Below are positions 1-8,036 of a stretch of DNA of 64,000 nucleotides, piece by piece. Origin of the DNA: Kineosporia corallincola (GTDB taxonomy: Bacteria > Actinomycetota > Actinomycetes > Actinomycetales > Kineosporiaceae). The notes below the pieces were generated by a model. The model saw nothing but the letters and a program-made list of their open reading frames with translations. It did not search any database and was not told where the DNA came from. Within the stretch, counting starts at the first letter, position 1. Each line of letters starts with the position of its first letter. The position numbers and the translations under genes are program-made. The DNA lies in NCBI RefSeq assembly GCF_018499875.1, contig NZ_JAHBAY010000009.1:62001-126000 (forward strand), written 5' to 3'.

Positions 1-1764
1 CTCGGCCAGCTCCTCCACGATCACCGGGGCCTTCTCCGGGCCGATCCCGTCGACCTCCTCGAAGGCGTGCGCGTCGGCCTGCTGCACAGCCTCCATCGTG
101 CCGAACCAGCGCGCGATGCGGCGGCTCATCGAGCGCCCGGTGCCGCGCACCCCGAGCGCGGTGAGTGTGCGGGCCAGCGGCTGGGCCTTGGCCTTCTCGA
201 TCTCGGCCAGCACCTTGGCCACCGAGGCCTGGCCCATCCGCTCCAGCTCGAGCAGCTGCGGCTCGGTCAGGGCGAACAGGTCGGCGACGTCGGTGACCAG
301 CCCGGTGTCGACCAGCTGTCGCACCAGCTTCTCGCCGACCGACTCGATGTCCCAGCAGTCGCGGGCCACGGCGTACTTGATGGACTGGGGCAGCGCGCAG
401 GCCCGGCCCCGGCGGCAGCGCCAGCGCTCCTGCGAGCGGTCGATCTCGCTGCCGCAGTTGGGGCACACCTGCGGCACCTCGATGGCGGTCTCGGCGCCGG
501 TGCGGGCCGCGGCCACGAAACCCTCGATGCGGGGGATCACCTCGCCGGCGCGCAGCACCATCACCGTGTCGCCGATCATCAGGCCCTGCCGGGCCAGGTC
601 GTTCGGGTTGTGCAGAGTGGCGTAGGTGACGGTGACGCCGCCGACGAACACCGGCGCGACCCGGCCGCGGGGGGTGATGATGCCGGTGCGGCCGATCTGC
701 CAGATCACCTCTTCGAGGGTGGTCAGCCGGGAGTCGGCCGGGTATTTGTAGGCGATGCCCCAGCGCGGCGCCCGCGACGAGGAGCCGGCGGCCTCACGGT
801 CGGCCGGGGAGTCGGCCTTGATCACCGCGCCGTCGATGCCGAAACCCAGCTCGGCCCGGCGGGTGAGCAGCGAGTCGATGTAGGCCTGGGCCTGCTCCAG
901 GGTGGTGACGGCGGCGATGCCCGCGGCCGAGGCCGCCGCGGTGTGCACGCCGAGCTCGCCGAGCAGCTCGATGGCGGCCGAGTAGGCCAGGCCCGCATCG
1001 GGCCGGGCGCCCGGACGGCCTTCGGGCAGGGGTAGCACCTGGTAGGCGAAGAAGGTCATCGGGATGGCGTAGGTGCGGTCACGCGAACCACGCAACGCCC
1101 CGGCCACGCCGTTGCGCGGGTTGACGAACGGCTTGTCGTCGTTGGCCAGGCGCAGCTCGTTGGCGGTCTCGAACTGCGGGTCGGTGAGCATGACCTCGCC
1201 GCGCACCTCGAGGGTCAGCGGACGGGCCAGCCGGGCGGGCAGGCCGACGATGGCCGCGGCCGCGAAGGTGACGTCCTCGCCGTGCACGCCGTCGCCGCGG
1301 GTGATCAGCTGCACCAGCGCGCCCTCCTGGTAGCGCGCGGCCAGGGCCAGGCCGTCGAGCTTGGGCTCCACCACGTAGGGCGGCTCATGGCCCAGCCGCC
1401 GGACCAGGCCGGCGTGCCACTCGGCCAGCTCGGCGGCGTCGAACACGTTGTCGAGCGAGAGCATCGGCGCGATGTGCTCGACGTCGCCCGCCGCGCCCGC
1501 CACGACCTGGGTGGGGGAGTCGGCGACCTGCCACTCGGGGTGCGCGGCCTCGGTGGCCGCGATGTTGCGGACCAGCTGGTCGTAGGTGGCGTCGTCGAGC
1601 ACGGTGACGTCGGCGCCGGCCGTGGCGTCCTCGGCCAGCTCGGTGGTGGCGTAGTAGAGCTGTGCGGCGGCCCGGACGGCCGCGACCGCCGCCAGGTAGT
1701 CGTCGTGGGGGAGCTCGGCGCCCGCGGCGCCGGTGACCTGACTGCTCACGGTGCCGCTCGTCAT
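1..1764 (-). CDS. ligA: NAD+-dependent DNA ligase LigA (3' end outside window)
   Basis: Seals 5'-phosphate/3'-OH nicks in replication and repair, using NAD+ as AMP donor. The frame is open from the ATG at 1764 to the window edge, giving 588 residues; the last helix-hairpin-helix part and the BRCT domain lie outside. Visible in order: an N-terminal Ia-type segment, the adenylation domain with the KxDG motif in EPKLDGLA (K135 is the expected adenylated lysine), the OB-fold, a Cys4 zinc finger (CPNC, then two further Cys) and helix-hairpin-helix repeats with LGVRGTG and VDGIGPEKA. It is the essential bacterial ligase, so housekeeping function is expected. A 15-bp inverted repeat lies 31 bp upstream of the start codon. 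Confidence 0.96.
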   Translation of the reverse strand, partial: MTSGTVSSQVTGAAGAELPHDDYLAAVAAVRAAAQLYYATTELAEDATAGADVTVLDDATYDQLVRNIAATEAAHPEWQVADSPTQVVAGAAGDVEHIAPMLSLDNVFDAAELAEWHAGLVRRLGHEPPYVVEPKLDGLALAARYQEGALVQLITRGDGVHGEDVTFAAAAIVGLPARLARPLTLEVRGEVMLTDPQFETANELRLANDDKPFVNPRNGVAGALRGSRDRTYAIPMTFFAYQVLPLPEGRPGARPDAGLAYSAAIELLGELGVHTAAASAAGIAAVTTLEQAQAYIDSLLTRRAELGFGIDGAVIKADSPADREAAGSSSRAPRWGIAYKYPADSRLTTLEEVIWQIGRTGIITPRGRVAPVFVGGVTVTYATLHNPNDLARQGLMIGDTVMVLRAGEVIPRIEGFVAAARTGAETAIEVPQVCPNCGSEIDRSQERWRCRRGRACALPQSIKYAVARDCWDIESVGEKLVRQLVDTGLVTDVADLFALTEPQLLELERMGQASVAKVLAEIEKAKAQPLARTLTALGVRGTGRSMSRRIARWFGTMEAVQQADAHAFEEVDGIGPEKAPVIVEELAE

Positions 1765-1794
1765 CGGGGCTCACCACCCGTCGGGTTCGGCGTG

Positions 1795-1830
1795 CGCCGT
1801 TCACGGGTCGTCCGTGACCCGTGAACGGCG
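1795..1830 (-). terminator. Perfect 15-bp inverted repeat, hairpin
   Basis: Arms 1795-1809 (CGCCGTTCACGGGTC) and 1816-1830 are exact reverse complements around a 6-nt loop. There is no U-tract. It sits after the methyltransferase stop and 31 bp before the ligA start, both on the minus strand, so it may terminate the first gene, or act in the ligA leader or as an operator. Confidence 0.45.
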
Positions 1831-1909
1831 GCAGGTGGTTCGTCGAGAAGGCGGGCGCGATTGATCACGTCGGTGACGATAGAGGTCCCCACCGACAGAA
1901 TGGGCCGCC

Positions 1910-2911
1910 CTACGGCTGGTTGCGGACCACCACCAGGTTGCCCAGGCCGGTCCGCACCTGCCGGACCAGGACGAACCCGGCCTCCCGCGCCTCCGCGGCC
2001 AGCTCGGCCGCGGTGCGCCCGGCGCCGATGCCGTGCTGCCCCTGCCGCACCGCGTCGGCCGCGGTGGACGGCTGCTCCTGGAGCACCAGCAGCCCGTCGC
2101 CGGCGAGCGCCCGGCGCAGCACCGCCAGGGTGCCGGCCCGGGCGTCGTCGGTGAAGAACCCCTGGGCCCAGTAGGCCACCCGGAACGTGCCGCGATCGGG
2201 CAGGTCCCGGGCGTCCAGGCAGCGCACCTCCACCTGCCCGGCCAGGTCCAGCGCGTCGCGGCGGCGCGCCAGCTCGGCCACCACCTCGGGCACCAGGTCG
2301 ACCCCGACCAGCTTCAGCCCGGGAAACAGCTGCGCGGTGGTGAGCAGCGCCCCGCCGATGCCGCTGCCCAGGTCGAGCATCGGCCCGCCGTCCGTGAGCG
2401 CCGCCGAGACCTCGGGCATCGCGTCGTACACCGAGCGGTAGAGCGTCCGGGTGACCGGGCCGGCGGTGACGCCGGAGTCCCGGGCCACGATCAGCGCACC
2501 CTCGCCGTCCATCATTGACGCACCGGGCCGGTCGAGGTGAGCGAGTGCGTCCAGATCGAGACGCGCGGCGTCGAGCACCACGTCGAGCTGCACACCGGAC
2601 GCGCCGTCGAGCAGGACGGTGAACGGGGGCGTGAGCCGCCACCCGTCCGGGCCCGCGGTGGCCACGCCGGCCTCCGCCAGCACGTCGAGCACCCCGCGCA
2701 CCCGGGCGGGTGTCCAGGACCCGCCGGTGAGAACCTGCTCGGTGACCGGTTCGCGCAACCGGTCCAGCCAGCCCATCCGCCGGGCCGCGGACACCACGGC
2801 CAGGGTCTGCGCGCCCTTCACCCACTCCCGCACCACACCGCGGGCCGCGAGGGCCTGCATGATCGCCGGCTGCTCCTGAGCTGTCCCGGGGTCCTGCTGG
2901 TTCTCGGACAT
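1910..2911 (-). CDS. Class I SAM-dependent methyltransferase
   Basis: Predicted to transfer a methyl group from S-adenosylmethionine to an unknown acceptor. The 333-residue protein has an N-terminal helical/winged-helix-like region (about 15-150), as in two-domain O-methyltransferases, then a Rossmann domain. Motif I is LDLGSGIGG (about 185), followed by the acidic strand LVGVDLVPE and a post-motif region with DARDLPD. The ATG at 2911 is preceded by a GGAG box. The neighbouring LLM oxidoreductase lies upstream on the same strand, 112 bp away, so co-transcription is possible but unproven. Substrate cannot be told from the sequence. Confidence 0.85.
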   Translation of the reverse strand: MSENQQDPGTAQEQPAIMQALAARGVVREWVKGAQTLAVVSAARRMGWLDRLREPVTEQVLTGGSWTPARVRGVLDVLAEAGVATAGPDGWRLTPPFTVLLDGASGVQLDVVLDAARLDLDALAHLDRPGASMMDGEGALIVARDSGVTAGPVTRTLYRSVYDAMPEVSAALTDGGPMLDLGSGIGGALLTTAQLFPGLKLVGVDLVPEVVAELARRRDALDLAGQVEVRCLDARDLPDRGTFRVAYWAQGFFTDDARAGTLAVLRRALAGDGLLVLQEQPSTAADAVRQGQHGIGAGRTAAELAAEAREAGFVLVRQVRTGLGNLVVVRNQP

Positions 2912-3023
2912 TCTCGTCTCCAGTTCTCTCGGGGGGAACGGGACAGGAGTCGTACGGCCCGGCGTTTCTGCGCTCGGGGCGCTGTGAGCCCGGTCTCACG
3001 GTGCTGACCAGGTGGCGGTCCGG

Positions 3024-3878
3024 TCAGAGGACGATCTCGGCCAGCCGGGAGATGTCGTCCGGGTCGTCGGTGGCCGGGTTGAGGATGAGCTCGTCGGCGC
3101 CGATCCCGGCGAACTGGTCCACCACCGTGCGCACCGCCGCGGCGTCGGTGGACACCGTGCCGCTGATGAAGTCGGCCAGCTCGCTGCCGTGGGCGCTGTA
3201 GTAGTCGTGCACGTTGGCGCGCCCGGCGTCGCCGTCGCCCAGCGCGAAGTAGGCGATCGCGACCAGCCGGGGCGAGCCCTCCCGGCCGGCCTCCCGCCAG
3301 GCTGTGCGCACCCCCTCGAACGACGGCGCGACCATGGCGGCGGGCACCGATCCGGCCACGAAGCCGTCGCCGGCCCGGGCCACCCGGCGGAAGGTGGCCT
3401 CCACGTTGCCGCCGATGATCAGCGGGATCTGGCGGTGGGCGGAGGTGACGCCCGGGTTGGTGCCACCGCCGACCGGGTCGCCGTTCCACACACTGCGGTA
3501 GGTCTCGATGTCGCGGTCGAGGCGCCGGCCGGTGCCCCGCGGCCCGTAGCCCTCGGCGACGAAGTCGTCGGGCCGCCCGCCCAGGCCGATGCCCAGGGTG
3601 AGCCGGCCGCCGGAGATCGCGTCGATGCCGGCCAGCTCCTTGGCCAGCAGCACGGCGGGCCAGACCGGGCCGAGCAGAACGTTGCTGAACAGACCGATGG
3701 TGGAGGTGGTGGCCGCCGCGGCGGCGAGCGCCACGGTGTCCATCACACCGGGGTAGGCCAGGCGCCCCACCGTGCCGAGGGTGGAGAACCCCGCGCTCTC
3801 GGCCTTGGCCGCCCAGCCGGGGATCAGCTCGGCCCGTACGTCGCGGACCTGGTTCGGGATGCCGATTCCGATCTTCAC
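3024..3878 (-). CDS. LLM-class (luciferase-like) flavin/F420-dependent oxidoreductase
   Basis: A 284-residue single-domain TIM-barrel of the luciferase-like monooxygenase family. In Actinomycetota most such proteins use coenzyme F420 or FMN; the substrate is unknown. Family features are the start MKIGIGIPNQ, the ISGGRLTLGIGLGGRPDDF stretch after the fourth strand, and a C-terminal ILNPATDDP segment. The start is GTG at 3878 with a GGAGG Shine-Dalgarno 4-5 nt upstream. Upstream, 3902-3909 is an 8-bp palindrome GAACGTTC inside ATAGAACGTTCAAT, a plausible repressor operator. That regulatory role is inference only. Confidence 0.88.
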   Translation of the reverse strand: MKIGIGIPNQVRDVRAELIPGWAAKAESAGFSTLGTVGRLAYPGVMDTVALAAAAATTSTIGLFSNVLLGPVWPAVLLAKELAGIDAISGGRLTLGIGLGGRPDDFVAEGYGPRGTGRRLDRDIETYRSVWNGDPVGGGTNPGVTSAHRQIPLIIGGNVEATFRRVARAGDGFVAGSVPAAMVAPSFEGVRTAWREAGREGSPRLVAIAYFALGDGDAGRANVHDYYSAHGSELADFISGTVSTDAAAVRTVVDQFAGIGADELILNPATDDPDDISRLAEIVL

Positions 3879-3973
3879 GTCGCCTCCGTGTCAAAGAGAT
3901 AGAACGTTCAATCAGGGCAAACCATAGACGCCGGGATGAATGGTGCACATCGGAACACTAGATTGCGGGCCGG

Positions 3974-4348
3974 TCACTTCCGGTGACGCGGTGACCGGCC
4001 GGCGTCGGCTCGTGGGTCGGCTCGTGGGTCGGGTGGCGGGTCGGCTCGTGGGTCAGGTGACGGGTCGGCCGACGGGTCGGTGCGGGCGGCGGGGACGAGG
4101 CGCAATCGGGAGAACGGGTCGGCCGGCGGTGGCTGCCCGCCGGTGAGGTCGATGACCTCGTCGGCGGGCGGGACCGGCCGGCCGCGTTCGGTCCCGTGCT
4201 CGATCCCCTGCCCCGCCCCGCGTCCGGCCCGGTGGTCGTCCAGGTACTCGGCCCCGCGTTCGACGGGATGCTCGACCCGCAGGAGAGGCCTTGTCGCAGG
4301 CGGGTTCTCAGGGTGTTTGAGTATCGACCTGACCGATGAATTCGTCAT
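3974..4348 (-). CDS. Hypothetical low-complexity protein with a VIDLT motif
   Basis: No family recognised. From the ATG at 4348 the frame gives 124 residues. Codon third positions are almost all G or C from about 4290 to 3990, supporting real coding. The middle has ADEVIDLTGG followed by a proline-rich RLRLVPAART stretch, resembling ADVIDLTDAA...PRLVLADFAPR near the N-terminus of the membrane protein two genes upstream. The C-terminus is a repeat of DPRADP units encoded by GTGGGTCGGCTC-like DNA. The start overlaps the 3' end of the preceding gene by 41 nt. A TTG at 4366 is an alternative start. It may belong to the same unit as the two upstream genes. Confidence 0.5.
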   Translation of the reverse strand: MTNSSVRSILKHPENPPATRPLLRVEHPVERGAEYLDDHRAGRGAGQGIEHGTERGRPVPPADEVIDLTGGQPPPADPFSRLRLVPAARTDPSADPSPDPRADPPPDPRADPRADAGRSPRHRK

Positions 4349-4553
4349 CCGCTGATAGAGCGACAAGCCGTCCTCCTTCCTTCTTCGTGTCGTCGAGGAT
4401 CTGCAACAGGGCCAGCGCGTCGGAGATCGAGTTCGTGACGCTGATGTTCTCCTGTTCCTGGCGTTTCAGGAGGAAGGCCAGATTGTGCTGCGAGAGTTCG
4501 ACCTTCACCGTGCGGCCCGCCTGCCCGGCCGCCGGCGGGGGGTCAGCCCGCAT
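4308..4553 (-). CDS. Small ribbon-helix-helix (CopG-like) protein
   Basis: An 81-residue protein. The core TVKVELSQHNLAFLLKRQEQ, then a Ser/Thr-Asn turn, a second helix (ISDALALLQILDD) and KKEGGRLVAL matches the beta-helix-helix layout of CopG/MetJ-type DNA-binding proteins. In many actinobacteria such proteins also end with an EGG(R/K)L strand. The ATG at 4553 overlaps the stop of the upstream membrane-protein gene by 11 nt, so translation is probably coupled. An upstream ATG at 4586 would add 11 residues. Likely a dimeric regulator or small partner of the membrane protein. DNA binding is inferred from fold pattern only. Confidence 0.65.
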   Translation of the reverse strand: MRADPPPAAGQAGRTVKVELSQHNLAFLLKRQEQENISVTNSISDALALLQILDDTKKEGGRLVALSADDEFIGQVDTQTP

Positions 4554-5466
4554 CGCCTTCTCCGTCGTGGTTCCCGGCCGGCTCACCGGGATGGTGCCGG
4601 ATTCTCTTACGCCCGGGGAGTTTCGGGCGTGCTGCGCTCTCCGTCTCCCACGACCCGGACATGGTGGACCTCACCGCGGCCAGGGTGGTGCTGAGTACGG
4701 TGGCCACGAGTGCGTCCCGCTTCTGGTCCGATTTTACGTCCCGGGTGATGTCCTGGGCGAAGATCAGCAGATTCTTCGTCAGTGGAAGTGCGTACGAGCG
4801 GTTCAGCTGGCGTACCGACCGGTTTCGCTCGTCCAGGAAGGTCTTTCCGGGGAACGCCGAGATCGTGGTGCCCAGGGCCGTGAGCGCGCCGACCACGGCC
4901 TGCGTGCCCTCCTGCGCCCAGAACATCACCGAAACCGTGCCCACCAGAAGGATGCCCAGGGTCGCGCCGATCGCCGACTGGGACTGCCGGTAGGAACTGC
5001 GGGCCTGGCTGAGGGCCAGCTCCTGGTACGAGCGCACCTGCATCTCGTTGGCGCGCACCGGGTCGTCGGGCGCGGCCGTCCGGTCGGGGCCGGCCGCCGG
5101 CTCGTCCTTCTTGCGGGTGTCGGGGGCCAGCCGGGCCCGGGCGTGGGTGGCGTGCACCTGGCCGGCGGTCAGCAGCACGCAGGCGCCGATCGCGGTGGTC
5201 AGCGAGGTCCAGGCGGCGGTGCGCAGGCCCAGGCCGAGGGCGGTGCGGCAGGCCGGGAGCGAGCTGATCAGCGACACCAGCCCGCTGATCGACGCCGCGC
5301 CGCGGTAGGCGAGAAGCGTTGCGGCGATGTGCAGTTCGGGCTTGCTGCGCGGCGCGAAGTCGGCCAGCACCAGCCGTGGCGCGGGCAGGTGACCCAGGCG
5401 CGCCTGGGCGGCGTCGGTCAGATCGATGACGTCGGCCGCGAGATCCAGCTGCGGATCTGCCGCCAT
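4543..5466 (-). CDS. TRADD-N-associated-type two-helix membrane protein
   Basis: A 307-residue protein. The centre (about 155-250) has a long helix with SYQELALSQARSSYRQSQ, two hydrophobic segments (IGATLGILLVGTVSVMFW and a following AVVGALTALGTTISAF) and a downstream NRSVRQLNRSYALPL helix. This layout resembles the TRADD-N-associated transmembrane domain described in bacterial conflict and cell-death systems. An N-terminal region with ADVIDLTDAAQ and one more hydrophobic stretch (about 60-105) precedes it. Start choice: ATG 5466 has a GGGGG stretch upstream, while GTG 5484 would add six residues. It is the first gene of a compact unit with the RHH-like and low-complexity genes. Family assignment is from pattern memory and needs a profile search. 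Confidence 0.6.
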   Translation of the reverse strand: MAADPQLDLAADVIDLTDAAQARLGHLPAPRLVLADFAPRSKPELHIAATLLAYRGAASISGLVSLISSLPACRTALGLGLRTAAWTSLTTAIGACVLLTAGQVHATHARARLAPDTRKKDEPAAGPDRTAAPDDPVRANEMQVRSYQELALSQARSSYRQSQSAIGATLGILLVGTVSVMFWAQEGTQAVVGALTALGTTISAFPGKTFLDERNRSVRQLNRSYALPLTKNLLIFAQDITRDVKSDQKRDALVATVLSTTLAAVRSTMSGSWETESAARPKLPGRKRIRHHPGEPAGNHDGEGDAG

Positions 5467-5574
5467 GCGATGCCCCCAGCCCACGATCTGTAACTGATGG
5501 TGAGGGACCTTACTCCAGGTAAGCGGGATCGTGGTGCAGAACCGTACCGCCTGATCAGGGGGCCCGACACGAGC

Positions 5575-5606
5575 CGGAGCCCGCCTCGGGCGCGAGGCGG
5601 GCTCCG
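5575..5606 (-). terminator. Strong hairpin terminator
   Basis: Perfect 14-bp arms 5575-5588 and 5593-5606 (CGGAGCCCGCCTCG) around loop GGCG. It lies 18 bp past the stop of the TPR gene read on the minus strand. Confidence 0.75.
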
Positions 5607-5624
5607 ATGACGAGGGACGTCCGG

Positions 5625-5969
5625 TCAGGCGACGCCGAAACCGTCGGCGATGCGGTGGTAGCGGGCCGCCTCGACGTCGGCGTTGCGCCGCGCCAGCGTG
5701 CGGGCCAGCACCCGGTGCGCCCAGCCGTTGGCCGGGGACTGCTCGATCAGCCGGCGCAGCACCCGCTCGGCGTTGCCCAGCTGGGCCGAGTTGAAGTAGG
5801 CCCGGGCCAGCAGCTCGAGGTACGACTCGGGCACCCGCTCGCGCTGCTCCAGCGGGGCGGCGATCTGTGCGGCCTCGATCGGCAGGCGCATCTCCAGCAG
5901 CGACAGCGCCCGCTGGTAGAGGTCGTGGTCGTGGGCATTCTCGTCGGGGATCAGGTTCTGCTCACTCAC
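5625..5969 (-). CDS. Tetratricopeptide-repeat protein
   Basis: A 114-residue all-helical protein. TPR-like helix pairs are visible in YQRALSLLEMRLPIEAAQIA, then SYLELLARAYFNSAQLGNAE, then WAHRVLARTLARRNADVEAA. The GTG at 5969 is the start that leaves the conserved MSEQN N-terminus. Proteins of this size and layout are common in actinobacteria and act as cytosolic protein-protein adaptors, but the partner is unknown. It lies 53 bp after the large membrane-protein gene on the same strand and is followed by a strong hairpin, so it probably ends that transcript. Confidence 0.85.
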   Translation of the reverse strand: MSEQNLIPDENAHDHDLYQRALSLLEMRLPIEAAQIAAPLEQRERVPESYLELLARAYFNSAQLGNAERVLRRLIEQSPANGWAHRVLARTLARRNADVEAARYHRIADGFGVA

Positions 5970-6022
5970 GGCGCCTACAACCGCCCGGCCCCGCACAACA
6001 TTCCAGGTGGATTCCGGGTGGA

Positions 6023-7417
6023 TCAGCCGGCCTGCCCGGCCGTCAGGTTGCCCGCCGGATCGTTCCAGTCCTCGATCCGCACGTCGCGGTGCACCACCGC
6101 GGCACCGCCGGCGTGTGCCGCCGGCAGCACCACCGAGACGACGGCGGGCTCGCAGTGCCGCGCCGTCACCACCACGTGGTGCAGTCCGGGGGTCCCGGCG
6201 GTCACCCGGTAGTGCCCGGCGACGTCGGTGAGGGCCCGCTCGACCTCCTGCCCGGACTCGTCGAGCACCAGCACGGCCGCCCCGGCCAGTGGCTCGCCGG
6301 ACAGCCGGGTGACGACACCGGTGAGTTCCGGCGGAACCGTCCCGTTCGCGGGGGTGGCCGGCTCCGGGGCATGGACGACGTGGGCCGCGCGGCGCCTGCG
6401 GTGCGCCAGCAGCATCAGCAGCAGACCCAGTGCGGCCCAGCCCGCAAGAACGAGGGACGGCATCAACGGGTGCCCGATTCCGTAGGCGCGGGACCGGATC
6501 ACGTCGACGAACGCCCCCAGCGGCAGCACCTGGTGCAGGCCGGCCAGCCAGCCCGGCAGCATGTCCCGGGTGACGGTCCCGGTGGAGGTCGGCACCCCCA
6601 GCACCAGCACGAAGGTCAGCGCGACCGGCACGAAGAACTGACGCACGAACGGCGCCAGCCCGCTCGTCACCCAGGCCACCGCCTGCACCAGGGCCAGGCC
6701 CGCCAGCGCGATCACCGGGTCCCAGGGCAGCACGTCGCGCGAGATCGCGACCAGCTCGTCCGCCGTCACCGCGAACACCCCGACCAGGGCGATCAGGGCG
6801 AACCGGTTGCGGCTGCCCCACATCGGCAGTTGCAGCAGCATGATCGAGGTGACCATGCCGACCATGGCCAGGGGCAGGGCGAAGAAGAAGATCCCGCTGC
6901 CGCTGGTGTCGCCGGGGCGCAGCGCGCGCAGGTCCTGCACGACGGGGGTTCCGGGAACCACGCCGCGCGCGGCCGATGCCAGCGTCGTCCCCAGGAGGTT
7001 GGCCCTGGCCCGCCCGGCCGCCGAGGCCACCAGCACCCGGCACCCGCCGGAGGTGCAGACCACCCCGCCGGCCAGCGAACCGTCGGCCACCTCGCGCACC
7101 ACGCGGGCCGGGTCGAGCACGGTGACCGAGAACGCCTGGCCCCCCGACGCCAGCGCGGCGCGCAGAGCCTCGGCCTGATCCCCCTGTCCCACGGCCACTT
7201 CGGCGCGGCGCAGGTGCGGATCGGCGAACGTCGCGGAGAACAGCAGCGACATCGCCGCGACGAAGAAGAACGGGAACCAGACGATGCTGAGCACCCGGCG
7301 GGCGCCTGGCTGGGGCATCTGGACCGGCATCTGGACAGGTGCCTGGGCGGGCATCTGGGCGGGCATCTGGGCGGGCACGGCGTCTCCGGTGGGGCTTTTC
7401 AGGACAGAGGGGGCCAC
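6023..7417 (-). CDS. Pip/YhgE-like ABC-2-type membrane protein with carboxypeptidase-regulatory-like domain
   Basis: A 464-residue integral membrane protein. After a repetitive cytosolic N-terminus (QMPAQMPAQAPVQMPVQMPQ) come one transmembrane helix (about 43-62), an extracytoplasmic region of about 125 residues, and a block of five to six helices (about 175-335). This is the layout of Pip/YhgE and ABC-2 permease-like proteins. Residues about 360-445 form a beta-sandwich of the carboxypeptidase-regulatory type (LTGVVTRLSGEPLAGAAVLV, then a GHYRV strand). There is no ATPase gene next to it. Transport or cell-envelope function is inference. Confidence 0.7.
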   Translation of the reverse strand: MAPSVLKSPTGDAVPAQMPAQMPAQAPVQMPVQMPQPGARRVLSIVWFPFFFVAAMSLLFSATFADPHLRRAEVAVGQGDQAEALRAALASGGQAFSVTVLDPARVVREVADGSLAGGVVCTSGGCRVLVASAAGRARANLLGTTLASAARGVVPGTPVVQDLRALRPGDTSGSGIFFFALPLAMVGMVTSIMLLQLPMWGSRNRFALIALVGVFAVTADELVAISRDVLPWDPVIALAGLALVQAVAWVTSGLAPFVRQFFVPVALTFVLVLGVPTSTGTVTRDMLPGWLAGLHQVLPLGAFVDVIRSRAYGIGHPLMPSLVLAGWAALGLLLMLLAHRRRRAAHVVHAPEPATPANGTVPPELTGVVTRLSGEPLAGAAVLVLDESGQEVERALTDVAGHYRVTAGTPGLHHVVVTARHCEPAVVSVVLPAAHAGGAAVVHRDVRIEDWNDPAGNLTAGQAG

Positions 7418-7503
7418 ACTGCCCTGGAAAGCGGTGCCCCGGAACGGGGCCCGACCTCCGGGACCCTAGCGAACCCGCGCCGCGCTCCCCGCACCGGCCG
7501 ACG

Positions 7504-7989
7504 TCAGCTGTACTCGTCGACGTCCAGATCGGCGGGAACCGAGGCCAGGAAGGCCAGATCGGCGGCGGCCAGGTGCCAGCCCAGCAGCTGGTGCTGCCCC
7601 GCCATCGCCTCCAGCACCCGCCCGTCCCCGGTGGTCACCGGCTCGTGCGTCTCCGGTTCGCCGTCGTCCGCGTCGTGGTACCGGACCGCCTGGAGCACCG
7701 CCCTCACCTCGCCGGTCGCCACCAGACCCCGCAGTTCCCCGGCCAACGGGCGCACCCGGTCCAGCACCCGGCTGATCTGCTCGTCGAGCCGCAACCCGGG
7801 CGTGCGGCACTCGACGATCCACAGGTGGCACACCGGGAGCGGCGGCTCGGCCCGCCGCGCACCACGCACCGAGCGCCGGTCCGGCTCGGCGCCCAGCCGC
7901 GCGATCATCGCCGTCACCGGCACGCTCTCGCTCTTCAGGGCGAAGTACACGTACTGCCTCACCCGCAGGCCCGCCGCGTCGTCCGTCAT
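7504..7989 (-). CDS. DUF4279-type protein
   Basis: A 161-residue cytosolic protein. The opening RVRQYVYFALKSESVPVTAMIARLGAEPDR is broken here only for description: strand RQYVYFALKSE, helix TAMIARLG and the EPDR turn match the DUF4279 family, whose role is unknown. ATG 7989 is chosen; GTG 7998 would add three residues. It is read divergently from the nitronate monooxygenase gene, whose ATG lies 47 bp away, so the two share one short promoter region. Confidence 0.6.
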   Translation of the reverse strand: MTDDAAGLRVRQYVYFALKSESVPVTAMIARLGAEPDRRSVRGARRAEPPLPVCHLWIVECRTPGLRLDEQISRVLDRVRPLAGELRGLVATGEVRAVLQAVRYHDADDGEPETHEPVTTGDGRVLEAMAGQHQLLGWHLAAADLAFLASVPADLDVDEYS

Positions 7990-8036
7990 GATCCGCACGC
8001 TATGTCACCCCGGAGCGCCCCTGGTAGACAGGGGCC

